Translations under genes and position numbers: made by a program | The notes under the pieces: model-generated | The model's input: the letters and a program-made list of their open reading frames with translations, nothing else | Database searches by the model: none | Told to the model about the DNA's origin: nothing | Shown: piece by piece, positions 1-8,477 of the stretch | How the letters are laid out: each line of letters opens with the position of its first letter | How positions within the stretch are numbered: position 1 is the stretch's first letter | Source: CBDHCC01 sp965219235 | GTDB lineage: Bacteria > Pseudomonadota > Alphaproteobacteria > Sphingomonadales > Sphingomonadaceae | Assembly (NCBI GenBank): GCA_965219235.1 | Contig: OZ244721.1 | Span: forward strand, 1,240,001 to 1,304,000 | Length of the DNA stretch: 64,000 nt | Direction: 5' to 3'

Positions 1-2286
1 CAGCTCGATCATCGTGCCGACCAGATAGTCCACCCGACGGCCAGCGTCCGCGAACACCGCCTCGGCGGCGCGGTCCACCACCTGCTTCATCAGCTCCAGC
101 TCGCGCGCCGTGGCGACGAGCGGGATCATGACCTCCGGCAGCGGCGGCTCGCCCTCGGCGGCGACCGCGACGGCGGCCTCGAACAGCGCGGTCGCCTGCA
201 TCCCGTAGATCTCGGGGAAGGTGACCCCAAGCCGGCAGCCGCGATGGCCCAGCATCGGGTTGACCTCGTGCAGCTGCGCGGCGCGCCGGCGGAGCTCGTC
301 CACCGACACGCCCGCGCCGTCGGCCACCACCGCGAACTCCTCGTCGCGGGTCGGCAGGAACTCGTGCAGCGGGGGATCGAGCAGGCGGATCGTGACCGGC
401 AGGCCGGCCATGACTCGGAAGATGGCGGCGAAGTCGCCCCGCTGTTCCGGCAGCAGCTTGGCGAGCGCGGCGCGGCGCCCCGCCTCGTCCGCCGCCAGGA
501 TCATTTCGCGCACGGCCGTGATGCGCGACGGCTCGAAGAACATGTGCTCCGTGCGGCAGAGGCCGATGCCTTCGGCTCCGAACCCGCGCGCGACGCGAGC
601 GTCCGCCTCGGTCTCGGCGTTCGTCCGCACCGCCATCCGCCGCGCGCCGTCGGCCCACTCCATCAGGATAGCGAACGGCCCGGACAGCTCAGGCTGGCGG
701 GTGGCCACCGTGCCGGCCATCACCTCGCCCGTGGAGCCGTCGATGGTGAGCGCGTCCCCTTCGGCGAAGGTCCGTCCGGCCACCGTCAGCGTGCCCGCCG
801 CCCGGTCGATGGCGAGCTGGCCCGCCCCCGACACGCAAGGCCGCCCCATGCCGCGAGCGACCACCGCCGCGTGACTGGTCATCCCGCCGCGCGCGGTCAG
901 GACACCGGCGGCCGCGTGCATCCCGCCGATGTCCTCCGGGCTGGTCTCGACCCGCACCAGCAGGCAGGGCGTGCCCGCCGCCGCCCACCGCTCCGCCGTC
1001 GCGGCATCGAACACGATCCCGCCGCTCGCCGCGCCGGGAGAAGCCGGCAGGCCGCGCGTCAGCACGTCGCGCTCCGCGTCCGGATCGAGCGTCGGATGGA
1101 GCAGCTGGTCGAGCGCGCGCGGATCGACCCGCAGCACCGCCTCGTCGCGGCTGATCAGCCCCTCCTCCGCCATCTCGACCGCCGTCCTGAGCGCCGCCAC
1201 CGCCGTGCGCTTGGCGGTGCGGGTCTGGAGCATCCAGAGCGTGCCCCGCTCGACCGTGAACTCGATGTCCTGCGCGTCGCGATAGTGCCGCTCCAGCCGG
1301 TCGAACACGGCCGTCAGCTCGGCGAAGGTGTCGGGCAGCGCCTCCTCCATCGACGCCGCCTTGGACCCCGCCGCCTCCCGCGCGGCGCGGGTGAGGTACT
1401 GCGGCGTGCGGATGCCGGCGACCACGTCCTCGCCCTGCGCGTTCAGCAGATACTCGCCATAGACCGCGCGCTCGCCGGTCGCCGGGTCGCGGGTGAAGGC
1501 GACGCCGGTGGCCGAGGTCTCGCCCATGTTGCCGAACACCATCGCCTGCACGTTGACCGCCGTGCCCCAGTCGTGCCCGATGCCGTTGATCCGGCGATAG
1601 GTCCGCGCGCGCTCCGAGTTCCACGAGCCGAACACCGCGCCGATGGCGCCGCGCAGCTGCTCGAGCGGGTCGGAGGGGAAGCGCCGCCCCGCCTCCCGCT
1701 CCACCACCCGATGGTAGGTGTCCACCAGCGCGCGCCAGTCGTCGGCGGTCAGGTCGGTGTCGTTGAGGACGCCCCGGTCCTCCTTGGCGATCTCCAGCGC
1801 CTCCTCGAAGTCGTGGTGCTCCAGCCCCATGACGACGTTGGCGTACATCTGGATGAAGCGGCGATGGCTGTCCCAGGCGAAGCGCGGGTCGCCGGACCGC
1901 GCCGCCAGCCCCTCGGCGGCCGCCTCGTTCAGCCCCAGGTTCAGGACCGTGTCCATCATGCCCGGCATGGACACCCGCGCGCCCGAGCGGACGGAGACGA
2001 GCAGCGGGTCGGCCGCGTCGCCGAAGCGCTTGCCGACCACACCCTCGATATGCGCCACGCCGCGCGCGACCTCGTCCGCGATCTCGTCCAGCAGCCGCTC
2101 GCCGTCGGCCTCGTAGCGGGTGGAGAGCGCGGTCGTCAGAGTGAAGCCCGGCGGCACCGGCAGCCCGATGGCCGCCATCTCCGCCAAGTTGGCGCCCTTG
2201 CCGCCCAGCCGGTCCCTGTCGTCGCGCCCGCCCTCCGCGAGGCCGCCGCCGAAACGGAACAGGACGGGATCGGCGTGGGTGGTCAA
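1..2286 (-). CDS. ppdK: Pyruvate, phosphate dikinase (C-terminus beyond window)
   Basis: This enzyme interconverts pyruvate, ATP and Pi with phosphoenolpyruvate, AMP and PPi in the cytoplasm. The visible 762 residues cover the N-terminal ATP-grasp region (GGKGANLAEM near residue 30), the central swivelling phosphohistidine domain (GGMTSHAAVVARGMG, His near 471) and the first part of the PEP-binding TIM barrel. The family is usually about 880-890 residues, so roughly 120 residues lie off the left edge. The start is taken as TTG at 2286, with GAAGG about 10 nt upstream. It is last in glyQ-glyS-ppdK, only 6 nt after the glyS stop and in the same frame as glyS. Family assignment is secure; the TTG start is inferred. 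Confidence 0.95.
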   Translation of the reverse strand, partial: MTTHADPVLFRFGGGLAEGGRDDRDRLGGKGANLAEMAAIGLPVPPGFTLTTALSTRYEADGERLLDEIADEVARGVAHIEGVVGKRFGDAADPLLVSVRSGARVSMPGMMDTVLNLGLNEAAAEGLAARSGDPRFAWDSHRRFIQMYANVVMGLEHHDFEEALEIAKEDRGVLNDTDLTADDWRALVDTYHRVVEREAGRRFPSDPLEQLRGAIGAVFGSWNSERARTYRRINGIGHDWGTAVNVQAMVFGNMGETSATGVAFTRDPATGERAVYGEYLLNAQGEDVVAGIRTPQYLTRAAREAAGSKAASMEEALPDTFAELTAVFDRLERHYRDAQDIEFTVERGTLWMLQTRTAKRTAVAALRTAVEMAEEGLISRDEAVLRVDPRALDQLLHPTLDPDAERDVLTRGLPASPGAASGGIVFDAATAERWAAAGTPCLLVRVETSPEDIGGMHAAAGVLTARGGMTSHAAVVARGMGRPCVSGAGQLAIDRAAGTLTVAGRTFAEGDALTIDGSTGEVMAGTVATRQPELSGPFAILMEWADGARRMAVRTNAETEADARVARGFGAEGIGLCRTEHMFFEPSRITAVREMILAADEAGRRAALAKLLPEQRGDFAAIFRVMAGLPVTIRLLDPPLHEFLPTRDEEFAVVADGAGVSVDELRRRAAQLHEVNPMLGHRGCRLGVTFPEIYGMQATALFEAAVAVAAEGEPPLPEVMIPLVATARELELMKQVVDRAAEAVFADAGRRVDYLVGTMIEL

Positions 2287-2292
2287 CGTGGT

Positions 2293-4746
2293 TCAGCCTT
2301 CGATCCGGGAGAAGTCCGCCACACGGTGCATGATGTCGCGAACGCGGACAAGCAGCGCAAGCCGCCGCGCGCGCACCGTAGGGTCGGGATCGTTCACCGT
2401 CGCATGGTCGAAGAAGCGGTCGATCGGCTGGCGGAGGCTGGCGAGCGACGCCATGGCGTTCGCCCACTCCTCCTTCGCCACCGCCTCGGCCACCGCATAG
2501 TCGGCGACGGTCAGCGCCGCCCCCAGCACCTCCTCCGCGTCGCCCGCCGGGTCATGGCCCTGATGCGGCATCTGCGCCACCGCGCCGGTGACGGACGGGG
2601 AGTCGACGGTCGCCAGCGGGTCCTCGTCGCCGGTCTGGATGAGGGGGTCGGCCTCGGGCTCGGAGGAGGAGCCCGGCCCCTCCCCCTCGTCATCCCCGCG
2701 CAGGCGGGGATCCATGCGCCCGCCGTCCGGAGCCTGGACCCCCGCCTTCGCGGGGGTGACGTTTCGAGCGTCGGGCGCGGCCGCGGAGTCGAGGTCCACC
2801 CCCTCCTTCTTCAGGATGTTCACCGCCCGCTTGTACCCCGCGAGCAGGTCGGCCCCCTCGTCCGTCTCCACGAACCGCTGGAGCGCCTTGGTCCTGTCGA
2901 TCAACCGCACCAGATCATCCTCCCCACCCAACGCGAACACCGCATCGATCAGATCATGCCGGACCCCGGCCTCGCGTTGCTGGACCTTGAGGCGATCGGC
3001 AAAGAAGTCCGGTAGCGCCTCAAAGACACTGTTCATACGGGAGGTGTGCTCGTCCGACTGAGCGTCGCTCATTTCAGGCGAGCACACAAATGTCGTAACG
3101 CCCGCGAGTGTTCTGCAAATTGCCTCCCACAGGCTGAGCCGAATATCGCCGACGAGTAGAACTTGAAGCACGCCTAAAGCTGATCGGCGAAGCGCATAAG
3201 GATCGCGCGAGCCAGTCGGCTTCTCATCAAGGTAGAAGAAGCCGACGAGCGTATCCAACTTGTCCGCCAGACTCACCGCCACCGTGACCGGCGCGGTGGG
3301 TACTTCGTCGTCGGGGCCCACAGGTTTGTAGTGGTCGCGGATGGCGGCGGCGACCTGGGGGTCCTCGCCCTGGGCGAGCGCCAGGTGGCCGCCGGCGATG
3401 CCTTGGAGCTCCGGGAACTCGGTGACGGTGCCGGTGACGAGGTCCGCCTTGCAGAGACGCGCGGCGCGTGTCGCGAGAGCGGCGAGCTCTCCCCTCCCTG
3501 CAAGGGAGGGGTCGGGGGTGGGTGCGAGCGCAGCGAGCTGTGCGGCGTCTGCGACAGGCTCGGCTTCGCCGTCGCCACCCACCCCCAGCCCCTCCCTGGA
3601 AGGGAGGGGAGCCGACGGCTTCACCACCCCCTCCTCCACCAGCCAGCGGGCGAGCTTGGCCACGCGGTCCACCTTGTCGGCGACCGTCCCCAGCTTCTCG
3701 TGGAAGACGATGCGGTCCAGCTTGGCGGCCTGCTCCTCCAGCGGCACGGCCAGGTCGGCGTCCCAGAAGAAGCGGGCGTCGGACAGGCGGGCGGCCAGCA
3801 CCTTCTCGTTGCCGGCCACGATCGCCGCGCCGCCGTCGCTGGCGTCGATGTTGGCGGTGAGGACGAAGGCGTCGGCGAGCGCCCCTTGGGCGTCCTGCGT
3901 CACGAAATACTTCTGGTTCACCCGCGCGGTGAGCTGGATGACCTCGGGCGGCAGCGTCAGGCCGGCCTCGTCGAAGCGGCCCAGCAGGGGGACGGGCCAT
4001 TCCGTCAGCCCGACATTCTCCGTCAGCAGGCTCTCGTCGGCGACCAGCGCCAGCCCGGCGTCGGCCACCAGCCGCTCCGCGCCCTCGGCGATGATGCGGC
4101 GGCGCTCGTCGGGTTGGGCGATGACGTGGGCGGCGCGCAGCTGGGCCTCGTAGCTCTCCGCGCTGTCGATCGACAGCGGACCGGGCGCGTGGAAGCGGTG
4201 GCCGCGCGTCTCGCGCCCGCTGGCGATGCCGGCGACCTCGCTGGGCACGACTTCTCCGTCCAGCAACGCCACGATGCCGTGGAGCGGGCGCACCCAGCGC
4301 AGGCTTTCGGTGGACACCGACGCCGCGCCCCAGCGCATCGACTTGGGCCAGGCGAAGTCGCGGACGATGGCGGGGATCGCCTCGGCCAGCACGTCGGCCG
4401 CCGGGCGGGCGGGCTTGTGCGTGACGGCGAACAGCACGGCGGCACCCTTCACCTCGCGCTCCTCCAGCTGGTCGCGGCTGAGGCCGGTCGAGCGCAGGAA
4501 GCCCTCGATCGCCTTCTCCGGCGCATTGGCGCGCGGCCCCTTGCGCTCCTCGCTGACCGCCTCGGTCGCGGCGGCGAGGTCGGCGATCAGCGCGAGGCGG
4601 CGCGGGGTGGAGAGCGCGCGGACGGCGTGGACCGCCAGGCCCGCCGCATCGGCCTGGGTGCGGAACAGCCGCTCCAGCTCCGCCCGCGCGGCGGGCTGCA
4701 TCCGCGCGGGGATCTCTTCGGAGCGCAGTTCGAGGAGGAAGGTCAA
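2293..4746 (-). CDS. glyS: Glycine--tRNA ligase beta subunit, enlarged by two in-frame palindromic insertions
   Basis: Beta subunit of the alpha2beta2 glycyl-tRNA synthetase; it binds tRNA-Gly. The N-terminus (FLLELRSEEIPARMQ) and the C-terminus (VADFSRIEG) are typical. At 817 residues it is longer than the roughly 690-750 I expect for the family. The excess sits in two segments. Residues about 378-420 (PSREGLGVGG ... PDPSLAGRG) come from the palindrome at 3489-3611. Residues about 657-702 (TPAKAGVQ ... MDPRLRGDD) come from the palindrome at 2689-2760. Both keep the frame open. The start appears to be TTG at 4746, abutting another palindromic element that fills the glyQ-glyS gap. It is co-transcribed with glyQ upstream and ppdK downstream. 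Function is certain; the insertions are read directly. Confidence 0.96.
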   Translation of the reverse strand: MTFLLELRSEEIPARMQPAARAELERLFRTQADAAGLAVHAVRALSTPRRLALIADLAAATEAVSEERKGPRANAPEKAIEGFLRSTGLSRDQLEEREVKGAAVLFAVTHKPARPAADVLAEAIPAIVRDFAWPKSMRWGAASVSTESLRWVRPLHGIVALLDGEVVPSEVAGIASGRETRGHRFHAPGPLSIDSAESYEAQLRAAHVIAQPDERRRIIAEGAERLVADAGLALVADESLLTENVGLTEWPVPLLGRFDEAGLTLPPEVIQLTARVNQKYFVTQDAQGALADAFVLTANIDASDGGAAIVAGNEKVLAARLSDARFFWDADLAVPLEEQAAKLDRIVFHEKLGTVADKVDRVAKLARWLVEEGVVKPSAPLPSREGLGVGGDGEAEPVADAAQLAALAPTPDPSLAGRGELAALATRAARLCKADLVTGTVTEFPELQGIAGGHLALAQGEDPQVAAAIRDHYKPVGPDDEVPTAPVTVAVSLADKLDTLVGFFYLDEKPTGSRDPYALRRSALGVLQVLLVGDIRLSLWEAICRTLAGVTTFVCSPEMSDAQSDEHTSRMNSVFEALPDFFADRLKVQQREAGVRHDLIDAVFALGGEDDLVRLIDRTKALQRFVETDEGADLLAGYKRAVNILKKEGVDLDSAAAPDARNVTPAKAGVQAPDGGRMDPRLRGDDEGEGPGSSSEPEADPLIQTGDEDPLATVDSPSVTGAVAQMPHQGHDPAGDAEEVLGAALTVADYAVAEAVAKEEWANAMASLASLRQPIDRFFDHATVNDPDPTVRARRLALLVRVRDIMHRVADFSRIEG
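2689..2760. repeat. Palindromic repeat inside glyS (PAKAG / DPRLRGDD type)
   Basis: Two arms face each other: GTCATCCCCGCG plus CAGGCGGGGATCCA at 2689-2714, and TGGACCCCCGCC plus TTCGCGGGGGTGAC at 2735-2760. Each arm also has its own small hairpin. This is the widespread proteobacterial repeat that translates as TPAKAG...DPRLRGDD. Here it is read in frame within glyS and adds about 24 residues plus a Gly/Ser/Glu-rich flank. Confidence 0.85.
3489..3611. repeat. Palindromic repeat inside glyS (CCCTCCCT-GGGAGGGG arms)
   Basis: The arms of about 35 bp at 3489-3523 and 3577-3611 are inverted copies (CTCCCCTCCCTGCAAGGGAG versus CTCCCCTCCCTTCCAGGGAG, then GGGGT-GGGGGTGGGT). A middle of about 53 bp separates them. 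Each arm is itself a hairpin. The element is translated in frame in glyS as PLPSREGLGVGG ... PTPDPSLAGRG. Confidence 0.8.
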
Positions 4747-4885
4747 ACCCCTTCTCCCCTCGGGAGAGGGAGGGAGGCGCGCAGCGCCGGAAGGGTGAGG
4801 GTGACAGGCGGACAGGCGCGGTCGCCCTCACCCTCCCACCCGCTGGCGCGGGCGGGTCCCTCCCTCTCCCAAGGGGAGAGGGGTT
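4747..4885. repeat. Palindromic element filling the glyQ-glyS junction
   Basis: The whole spacer between the glyQ stop and the glyS TTG start is one long imperfect inverted repeat. The left arm (ACCCCTTCTCCCCTCGGGAG onward, ending AGGGTGAGGGTGAC near 4804) pairs with the right arm, about 4821-4886, read in reverse. It therefore supplies the ribosome-binding region and possibly the start codon of glyS. It may act as an mRNA structure between the two cistrons. Confidence 0.75.
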
Positions 4886-5752
4886 TCAACCCACCCACCC
4901 GTGCATCTCCATCCACCCGGCGCAGGCACCCTTCGCCAGGTCGCGGACCCGGCCCATATAGGCGGCGCGTTCGGCGACCGAGATGACGCCGCGCGCCTGC
5001 AGCAGGTTGAACAGGTGACTGGCCTTGACCGCCTGCTCGTAGGCTGGAATCGGCAGGCCGGCGTCCAGGCAGCGCTCGCACTCCGCCTGGGCGGCGCGGA
5101 AATTGCTCGCCAGCAGGTCGGTGTCGGCGACCTCGAACGACCAGCGGCTCATCTGCCGCTCGACCTCGCGGAACACGTCGCCGTACGTCGTGCCGCGTCC
5201 GTCGAAGTCCAGGTCGTACACGCTGTCCACGCCCTGGATGGTGGTCGCCAGCCGCTCCAGCCCGTAGGTCAGCTCGCCCGCCACCGGCCGGCAGTCGAAC
5301 CCGCCCATCTGCTGGAAGTAGGTGAACTGGGTCACCTCCATCCCGTCGCACCACACCTCCCAGCCCAGCCCCCAGGCGCCGAGCGTCGGGCTCTCCCAGT
5401 CGTCCTCGACGAAGCGGATGTCGTGGAGGAGGGGGTCGATGCCGATCTCTCTTAGAGAGCCGAGATAGAGGTCCTGCAGGTCGGACGGGCTGGGCTTCAG
5501 GATGACCTGATACTGGTAGTACGCGCCCAGCCGGTTGGGGTTCTCGCCATAGCGGCCGTCGGTGGGGCGGCGGCAGGGCTGGACGAAGGCGGCGTTCCAC
5601 GGCTCCGGCCCCAGCGCGCGCAAAGTGGTGGCGGTGTGGAAGGTGCCCGCCCCCATCTCCAGGTCGTAGGGTTGCAGGATCAGGCAGCCCCGCGCGCTCC
5701 AATACTGATGGAGCGCCAGGATCATGTCCTGAAAGGAGAGCGGGGCGGCCAT
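4886..5752 (-). CDS. glyQ: Glycine--tRNA ligase alpha subunit
   Basis: Catalytic alpha subunit of heterotetrameric glycyl-tRNA synthetase; it activates glycine with ATP. The 288-residue length matches the family. The start ATG at 5752 gives MAAPLSFQDMILALHQYW, the conserved N-terminus. Class II core segments are plain: GAGTFHTATTLRALGPEPW, RRPTDGRYGENPNRLG, and FTYFQQMGGFDC. It is the first gene of glyQ-glyS-ppdK. The upstream 120 bp separates it from a divergent TraB/GumN gene and must hold both promoters. No anomalies are seen in the coding sequence. Confidence 0.98.
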   Translation of the reverse strand: MAAPLSFQDMILALHQYWSARGCLILQPYDLEMGAGTFHTATTLRALGPEPWNAAFVQPCRRPTDGRYGENPNRLGAYYQYQVILKPSPSDLQDLYLGSLREIGIDPLLHDIRFVEDDWESPTLGAWGLGWEVWCDGMEVTQFTYFQQMGGFDCRPVAGELTYGLERLATTIQGVDSVYDLDFDGRGTTYGDVFREVERQMSRWSFEVADTDLLASNFRAAQAECERCLDAGLPIPAYEQAVKASHLFNLLQARGVISVAERAAYMGRVRDLAKGACAGWMEMHGWVG

Positions 5753-5872
5753 GCCGGGGCGGCAATGGCGGAGCGGTGGTGGGGGGTCAAGAAACCGTCC
5801 GTACCGCGCCCTCGCTTGGCGAGGACGGACGGGCGCACTACAGACGCCGCACACTGCCTCGAAGGACACTCG

Positions 5873-6802
5873 ATGAAGAGCCTGTTGACCAGCGCCGCCG
5901 TTGCCCTGACCCTCCTTGCCGCGCCCGCCCAGGCGCAGCAGCGGGTGGACTTCAGCCGCTACACCTTCGCCAAGGCTCCGCTGCCGGAGTCCGCGATGGT
6001 GGACGCCGATCCCGCCATCTGGGTGGTCAAGGACCCCGACACGACGATCTACCTGTTCGGCACCATCCACATCCTGAAGCCGGGCCTCACCTGGTTCGAC
6101 GAGGCGGTGAAGGCCGCCTACGATTCCGCCGACGAGCTCGTGATCGAGATGGTGGAACCGGACGCGGCGACGGTGCAGCAGGCGACGCTCAAGCTGGGCA
6201 TCGACACCTCCGGCACGACGTTGCGCGACAAGCTGACGCCCGAGGCGCGAGCCAAGTACGAGGCGGCGCTCACCAAGCTCGGCGTGCCGCCCGCCGCCTT
6301 CGACAGCTTCAAGCCGTGGCTGGCCGGGATCACGCTGGGCGTCCTGCCGCTCGCCCAGGCGGGTTACGATCCTCAGGCCGGCGTCGAACGCTCGATCCTG
6401 GCGGGCAACACCAAGCCGGTCGAGGGCCTCGAAACACTGGACGAGCAGCTCGGCTTCTTCAACGGCCTGTCCGAGGTCGACCAGATCGCCTTCCTGAACG
6501 CCACGGTCGACGGGATGGACGAGTATCTGGGCGAGATCGGCGGACTGATCGACGCCTGGGCCGCCGGCGACGTGGACAAGGTCGGCGACCTGATGAACGA
6601 GGGACTGGAGGAGAGCCCGCCGGAGGTGCAGAAGGTGCTGCTGAGCGACCGCAACGCGCGCTGGGCCAAGTGGATCGAGACGCGGCTGAGGCAACCGGGC
6701 ACCGTCTTCCTGGCGGTCGGCGCGGGCCACCTGGCCGGGGCGGACAGCGTGCAGGAGAAGCTGAAGGCCGACGGCGTCGCGGCCGCGCGCATCGACTACT
6801 GA
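5873..6802 (+). CDS. Secreted TraB/GumN family protein
   Basis: The protein has 309 residues and a clear Sec signal peptide (MKSLLTSAAVALTLLAAPAQAQ). The mature part has the family hallmarks: LFGTIHILK near residue 65 and VGAGHLAG near 285, two Gly-x-x-His motifs expected to bind metal. TraB/GumN (TIKI-related) proteins are presumed metal-dependent proteases, but the bacterial substrate is generally unknown. ATG at 5873 is chosen because it begins the signal peptide; the frame is open further upstream without coding signal. It is divergent from glyQ. Confidence 0.85.
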   Translation: MKSLLTSAAVALTLLAAPAQAQQRVDFSRYTFAKAPLPESAMVDADPAIWVVKDPDTTIYLFGTIHILKPGLTWFDEAVKAAYDSADELVIEMVEPDAATVQQATLKLGIDTSGTTLRDKLTPEARAKYEAALTKLGVPPAAFDSFKPWLAGITLGVLPLAQAGYDPQAGVERSILAGNTKPVEGLETLDEQLGFFNGLSEVDQIAFLNATVDGMDEYLGEIGGLIDAWAAGDVDKVGDLMNEGLEESPPEVQKVLLSDRNARWAKWIETRLRQPGTVFLAVGAGHLAGADSVQEKLKADGVAAARIDY

Positions 6803-6937
6803 TCGCGCGCGGCGTGTGTACCGCCTCGGCGATTGCCCCGGGCAACGGGGGAGTCCGCGCGCAGTCCGCCATCGCGCGCGGACTGCGCGCCGGGCACCCT
6901 GGAAAGCCTGACCATGAGGGCTCGACCGGTGCGGTGG

Positions 6938-7264
6938 TCAATCCGCCATGGCACGGCTCTTTCGACGCACGCCCCGCGCCGCCGACCAGGCACCGTAGAC
7001 CATCAGGGCGGCGACGAGGAGCCACACCCATGTGGGAATGTCGCGTCCCACGATCGCGAGGTAGAGATAGGCCGATACGAAGAAGAATCCGGCCGCGAGC
7101 GTGGGCAGCACCGTCGACCCTCCCGCCCGCCGCCGCCGCACCAGCCATGCGATCGACAGCAGGAAGAAGGGGATCGCGCCGATGTAGATCGCCCCGAACA
7201 CGAGCGGGTCCACGCCGTAGCTCTCGCCGAGCGAGTTGAACCAGGTGGTGAGGGAGGCGAGCAT
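6938..7264 (-). CDS. Small membrane protein, function unknown
   Basis: A 108-residue protein with about three hydrophobic segments (GAIYIGAIPFFLLSIAWLV, LAAGFFFVSAYLYLAIVG, WVWLLVAALMVYGAW) separated by an Arg-rich RRRRAGG loop and ending in a basic tail (RRKSRAMAD). It lies 4 nt downstream of another small membrane gene on the same strand, so the two are probably co-transcribed. I do not recognise a family. It is likely an inner-membrane protein with the Arg-rich loop cytoplasmic. Confidence 0.7.
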   Translation of the reverse strand: MLASLTTWFNSLGESYGVDPLVFGAIYIGAIPFFLLSIAWLVRRRRAGGSTVLPTLAAGFFFVSAYLYLAIVGRDIPTWVWLLVAALMVYGAWSAARGVRRKSRAMAD

Positions 7265-7268
7265 CAGG

Positions 7269-7517
7269 TCAGCGCCACCACATCTGGCCGACGATCAGCG
7301 CAACTCCACAGATCATCATAACGACGGCTCCTCCTCGCTGCAGACGCAGATGGAACGCCGGCGGGTATGCCTGCGCCGCGCGTTGCTCCTCGAAGAAACG
7401 GTCCGCCGTGTCGGCCCGAGGAGAGCCCTGCTCGTGCTGAGGCCAAAGAAAACAGACGAGACCCATCAACAGAAAAACGATGCCCACGAGCATGTCACTC
7501 ACTCCCTCCAGAGGCAC
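7269..7517 (-). CDS. Small two-helix membrane protein, function unknown
   Basis: An 82-residue protein with two hydrophobic segments, MLVGIVFLLMGLVCFLW near the N-terminus and AVVMMICGVALIVGQMWW at the C-terminus. A polar linker joins them. A start at the internal Met 9 (position 7493) is also possible and would place the first helix at the very N-terminus. It sits directly upstream of the 108-residue membrane gene and shares its direction. No family is recognised. Confidence 0.65.
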   Translation of the reverse strand: MPLEGVSDMLVGIVFLLMGLVCFLWPQHEQGSPRADTADRFFEEQRAAQAYPPAFHLRLQRGGAVVMMICGVALIVGQMWWR

Positions 7518-7637
7518 CTAGCATCTGGTGGCTGAGTCGTCATTGCCAATCGCCTCCCCCTCCCCTAAGCGCCCGCATCATCGCCCGTGTGCACCCTGGA
7601 GGCGCGGGCGGTGTCCAACCCATTCGGAGCATCAACA

Positions 7638-8315
7638 ATGAGCGATCAGCTGACGCTGCCGGCCGAAGCGCGCACCAAGGGGGGCAAGGGAGCCTCTCGC
7701 GCGCTGCGCCGCGAGGGCCGCGTGCCCGCCGTGATCTACGGCAACAAGGAAGACCCCACCCCCATCCACGTCGAGGAGAAGCTGCTGATCAAGCAGCTGT
7801 CCGGCGGCCACTTCATGAACACCATCGTGATGGTCGACGTGGGCGGAAGCACGGTTCGCACGCTGCCCAAGGACGTGGCCTTCCACCCCGTCACCGATCG
7901 CCCGCTCCACGCCGACTTCCTGCGCCTGGCCGAAGGGGCCACGGTGCAGGTCAACGTGCCCGTGTCGTTCGTCAACGAGGAGGCCTCGCCGGGTCTGGAG
8001 CGGGGCGGCGTGCTCAACATCGTGCGCCATGAGCTGGAACTGGAATGCGATGCCAGCCGCATTCCGGAATCGATCGAGATCGACCTGACGGGGCTGGAGA
8101 TCGGCGACTCCGTCCACATCAGCCAGGTGACGCTGCCGGAAGGATCCACCTCCGTCATCGACGACCGCGACTTCACGATCGCCGGCCTGGTCGCCCCGTC
8201 CGCGCTCAAGGCGGAGGAGGACGCCGCCGAAGACGAGGTCGAGGCCGATGAGGTCGAGGCCACCGAGCAGACGGGCGATGAGGGCGAAGGGGGTGAGGAC
8301 GACAAGTCCGAGTAA
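7638..8315 (+). CDS. rplY: 50S ribosomal protein L25/general stress protein Ctc
   Basis: A 225-residue protein that binds 5S rRNA on the large ribosomal subunit. The N-terminal L25 domain contains GKGASRALRREGRVPAVIYG, and the longer C-terminal TL5/CTC domain ends in a strongly acidic tail (EDEVEADEVEATEQTGDEG). This long form is usual in alphaproteobacteria. ATG at 7638 is preferred over an upstream in-frame start because MSDQLTLPAE begins the conserved domain. It is followed by a palindromic repeat and then pth, the usual neighbour. Confidence 0.97.
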   Translation: MSDQLTLPAEARTKGGKGASRALRREGRVPAVIYGNKEDPTPIHVEEKLLIKQLSGGHFMNTIVMVDVGGSTVRTLPKDVAFHPVTDRPLHADFLRLAEGATVQVNVPVSFVNEEASPGLERGGVLNIVRHELELECDASRIPESIEIDLTGLEIGDSVHISQVTLPEGSTSVIDDRDFTIAGLVAPSALKAEEDAAEDEVEADEVEATEQTGDEGEGGEDDKSE

Positions 8316-8340
8316 GGCTCACCGCCCACTACCGCCCATG

Positions 8341-8411
8341 CTGAGCCTGTCGAAGCATCGTCGTCCGCTCTCCGGATGCCGGGTCGGGCTTCGACAGGCT
8401 CAGCCTGAGCG
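8341..8411. repeat. Interspersed palindromic repeat (GACAGGCTCAG family), full copy
   Basis: CTGAGCCTGTCGAAGC at 8341-8356 is inverted as GCTTCGACAGGCTCAG at 8388-8403, followed by CCTGAGCG. It lies between rplY and pth. Related copies are at 29837-29909 and, as a half copy, at 36207-36236. Confidence 0.85.
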
Positions 8412-8477
8412 GGGTTGGGATTCGGCATCACGAACAAGGACGGCCCGTCCGCCGCCCTCATGACGGGAGCGCATCCC

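Noticed and set aside
244..3015. A 923-codon open frame on the plus strand opposite ppdK/glyS
   Set aside because: It is antisense to two clear housekeeping genes, is dominated by Arg/His/Gly/Ala codons typical of high-GC shadow frames, and matches no family.
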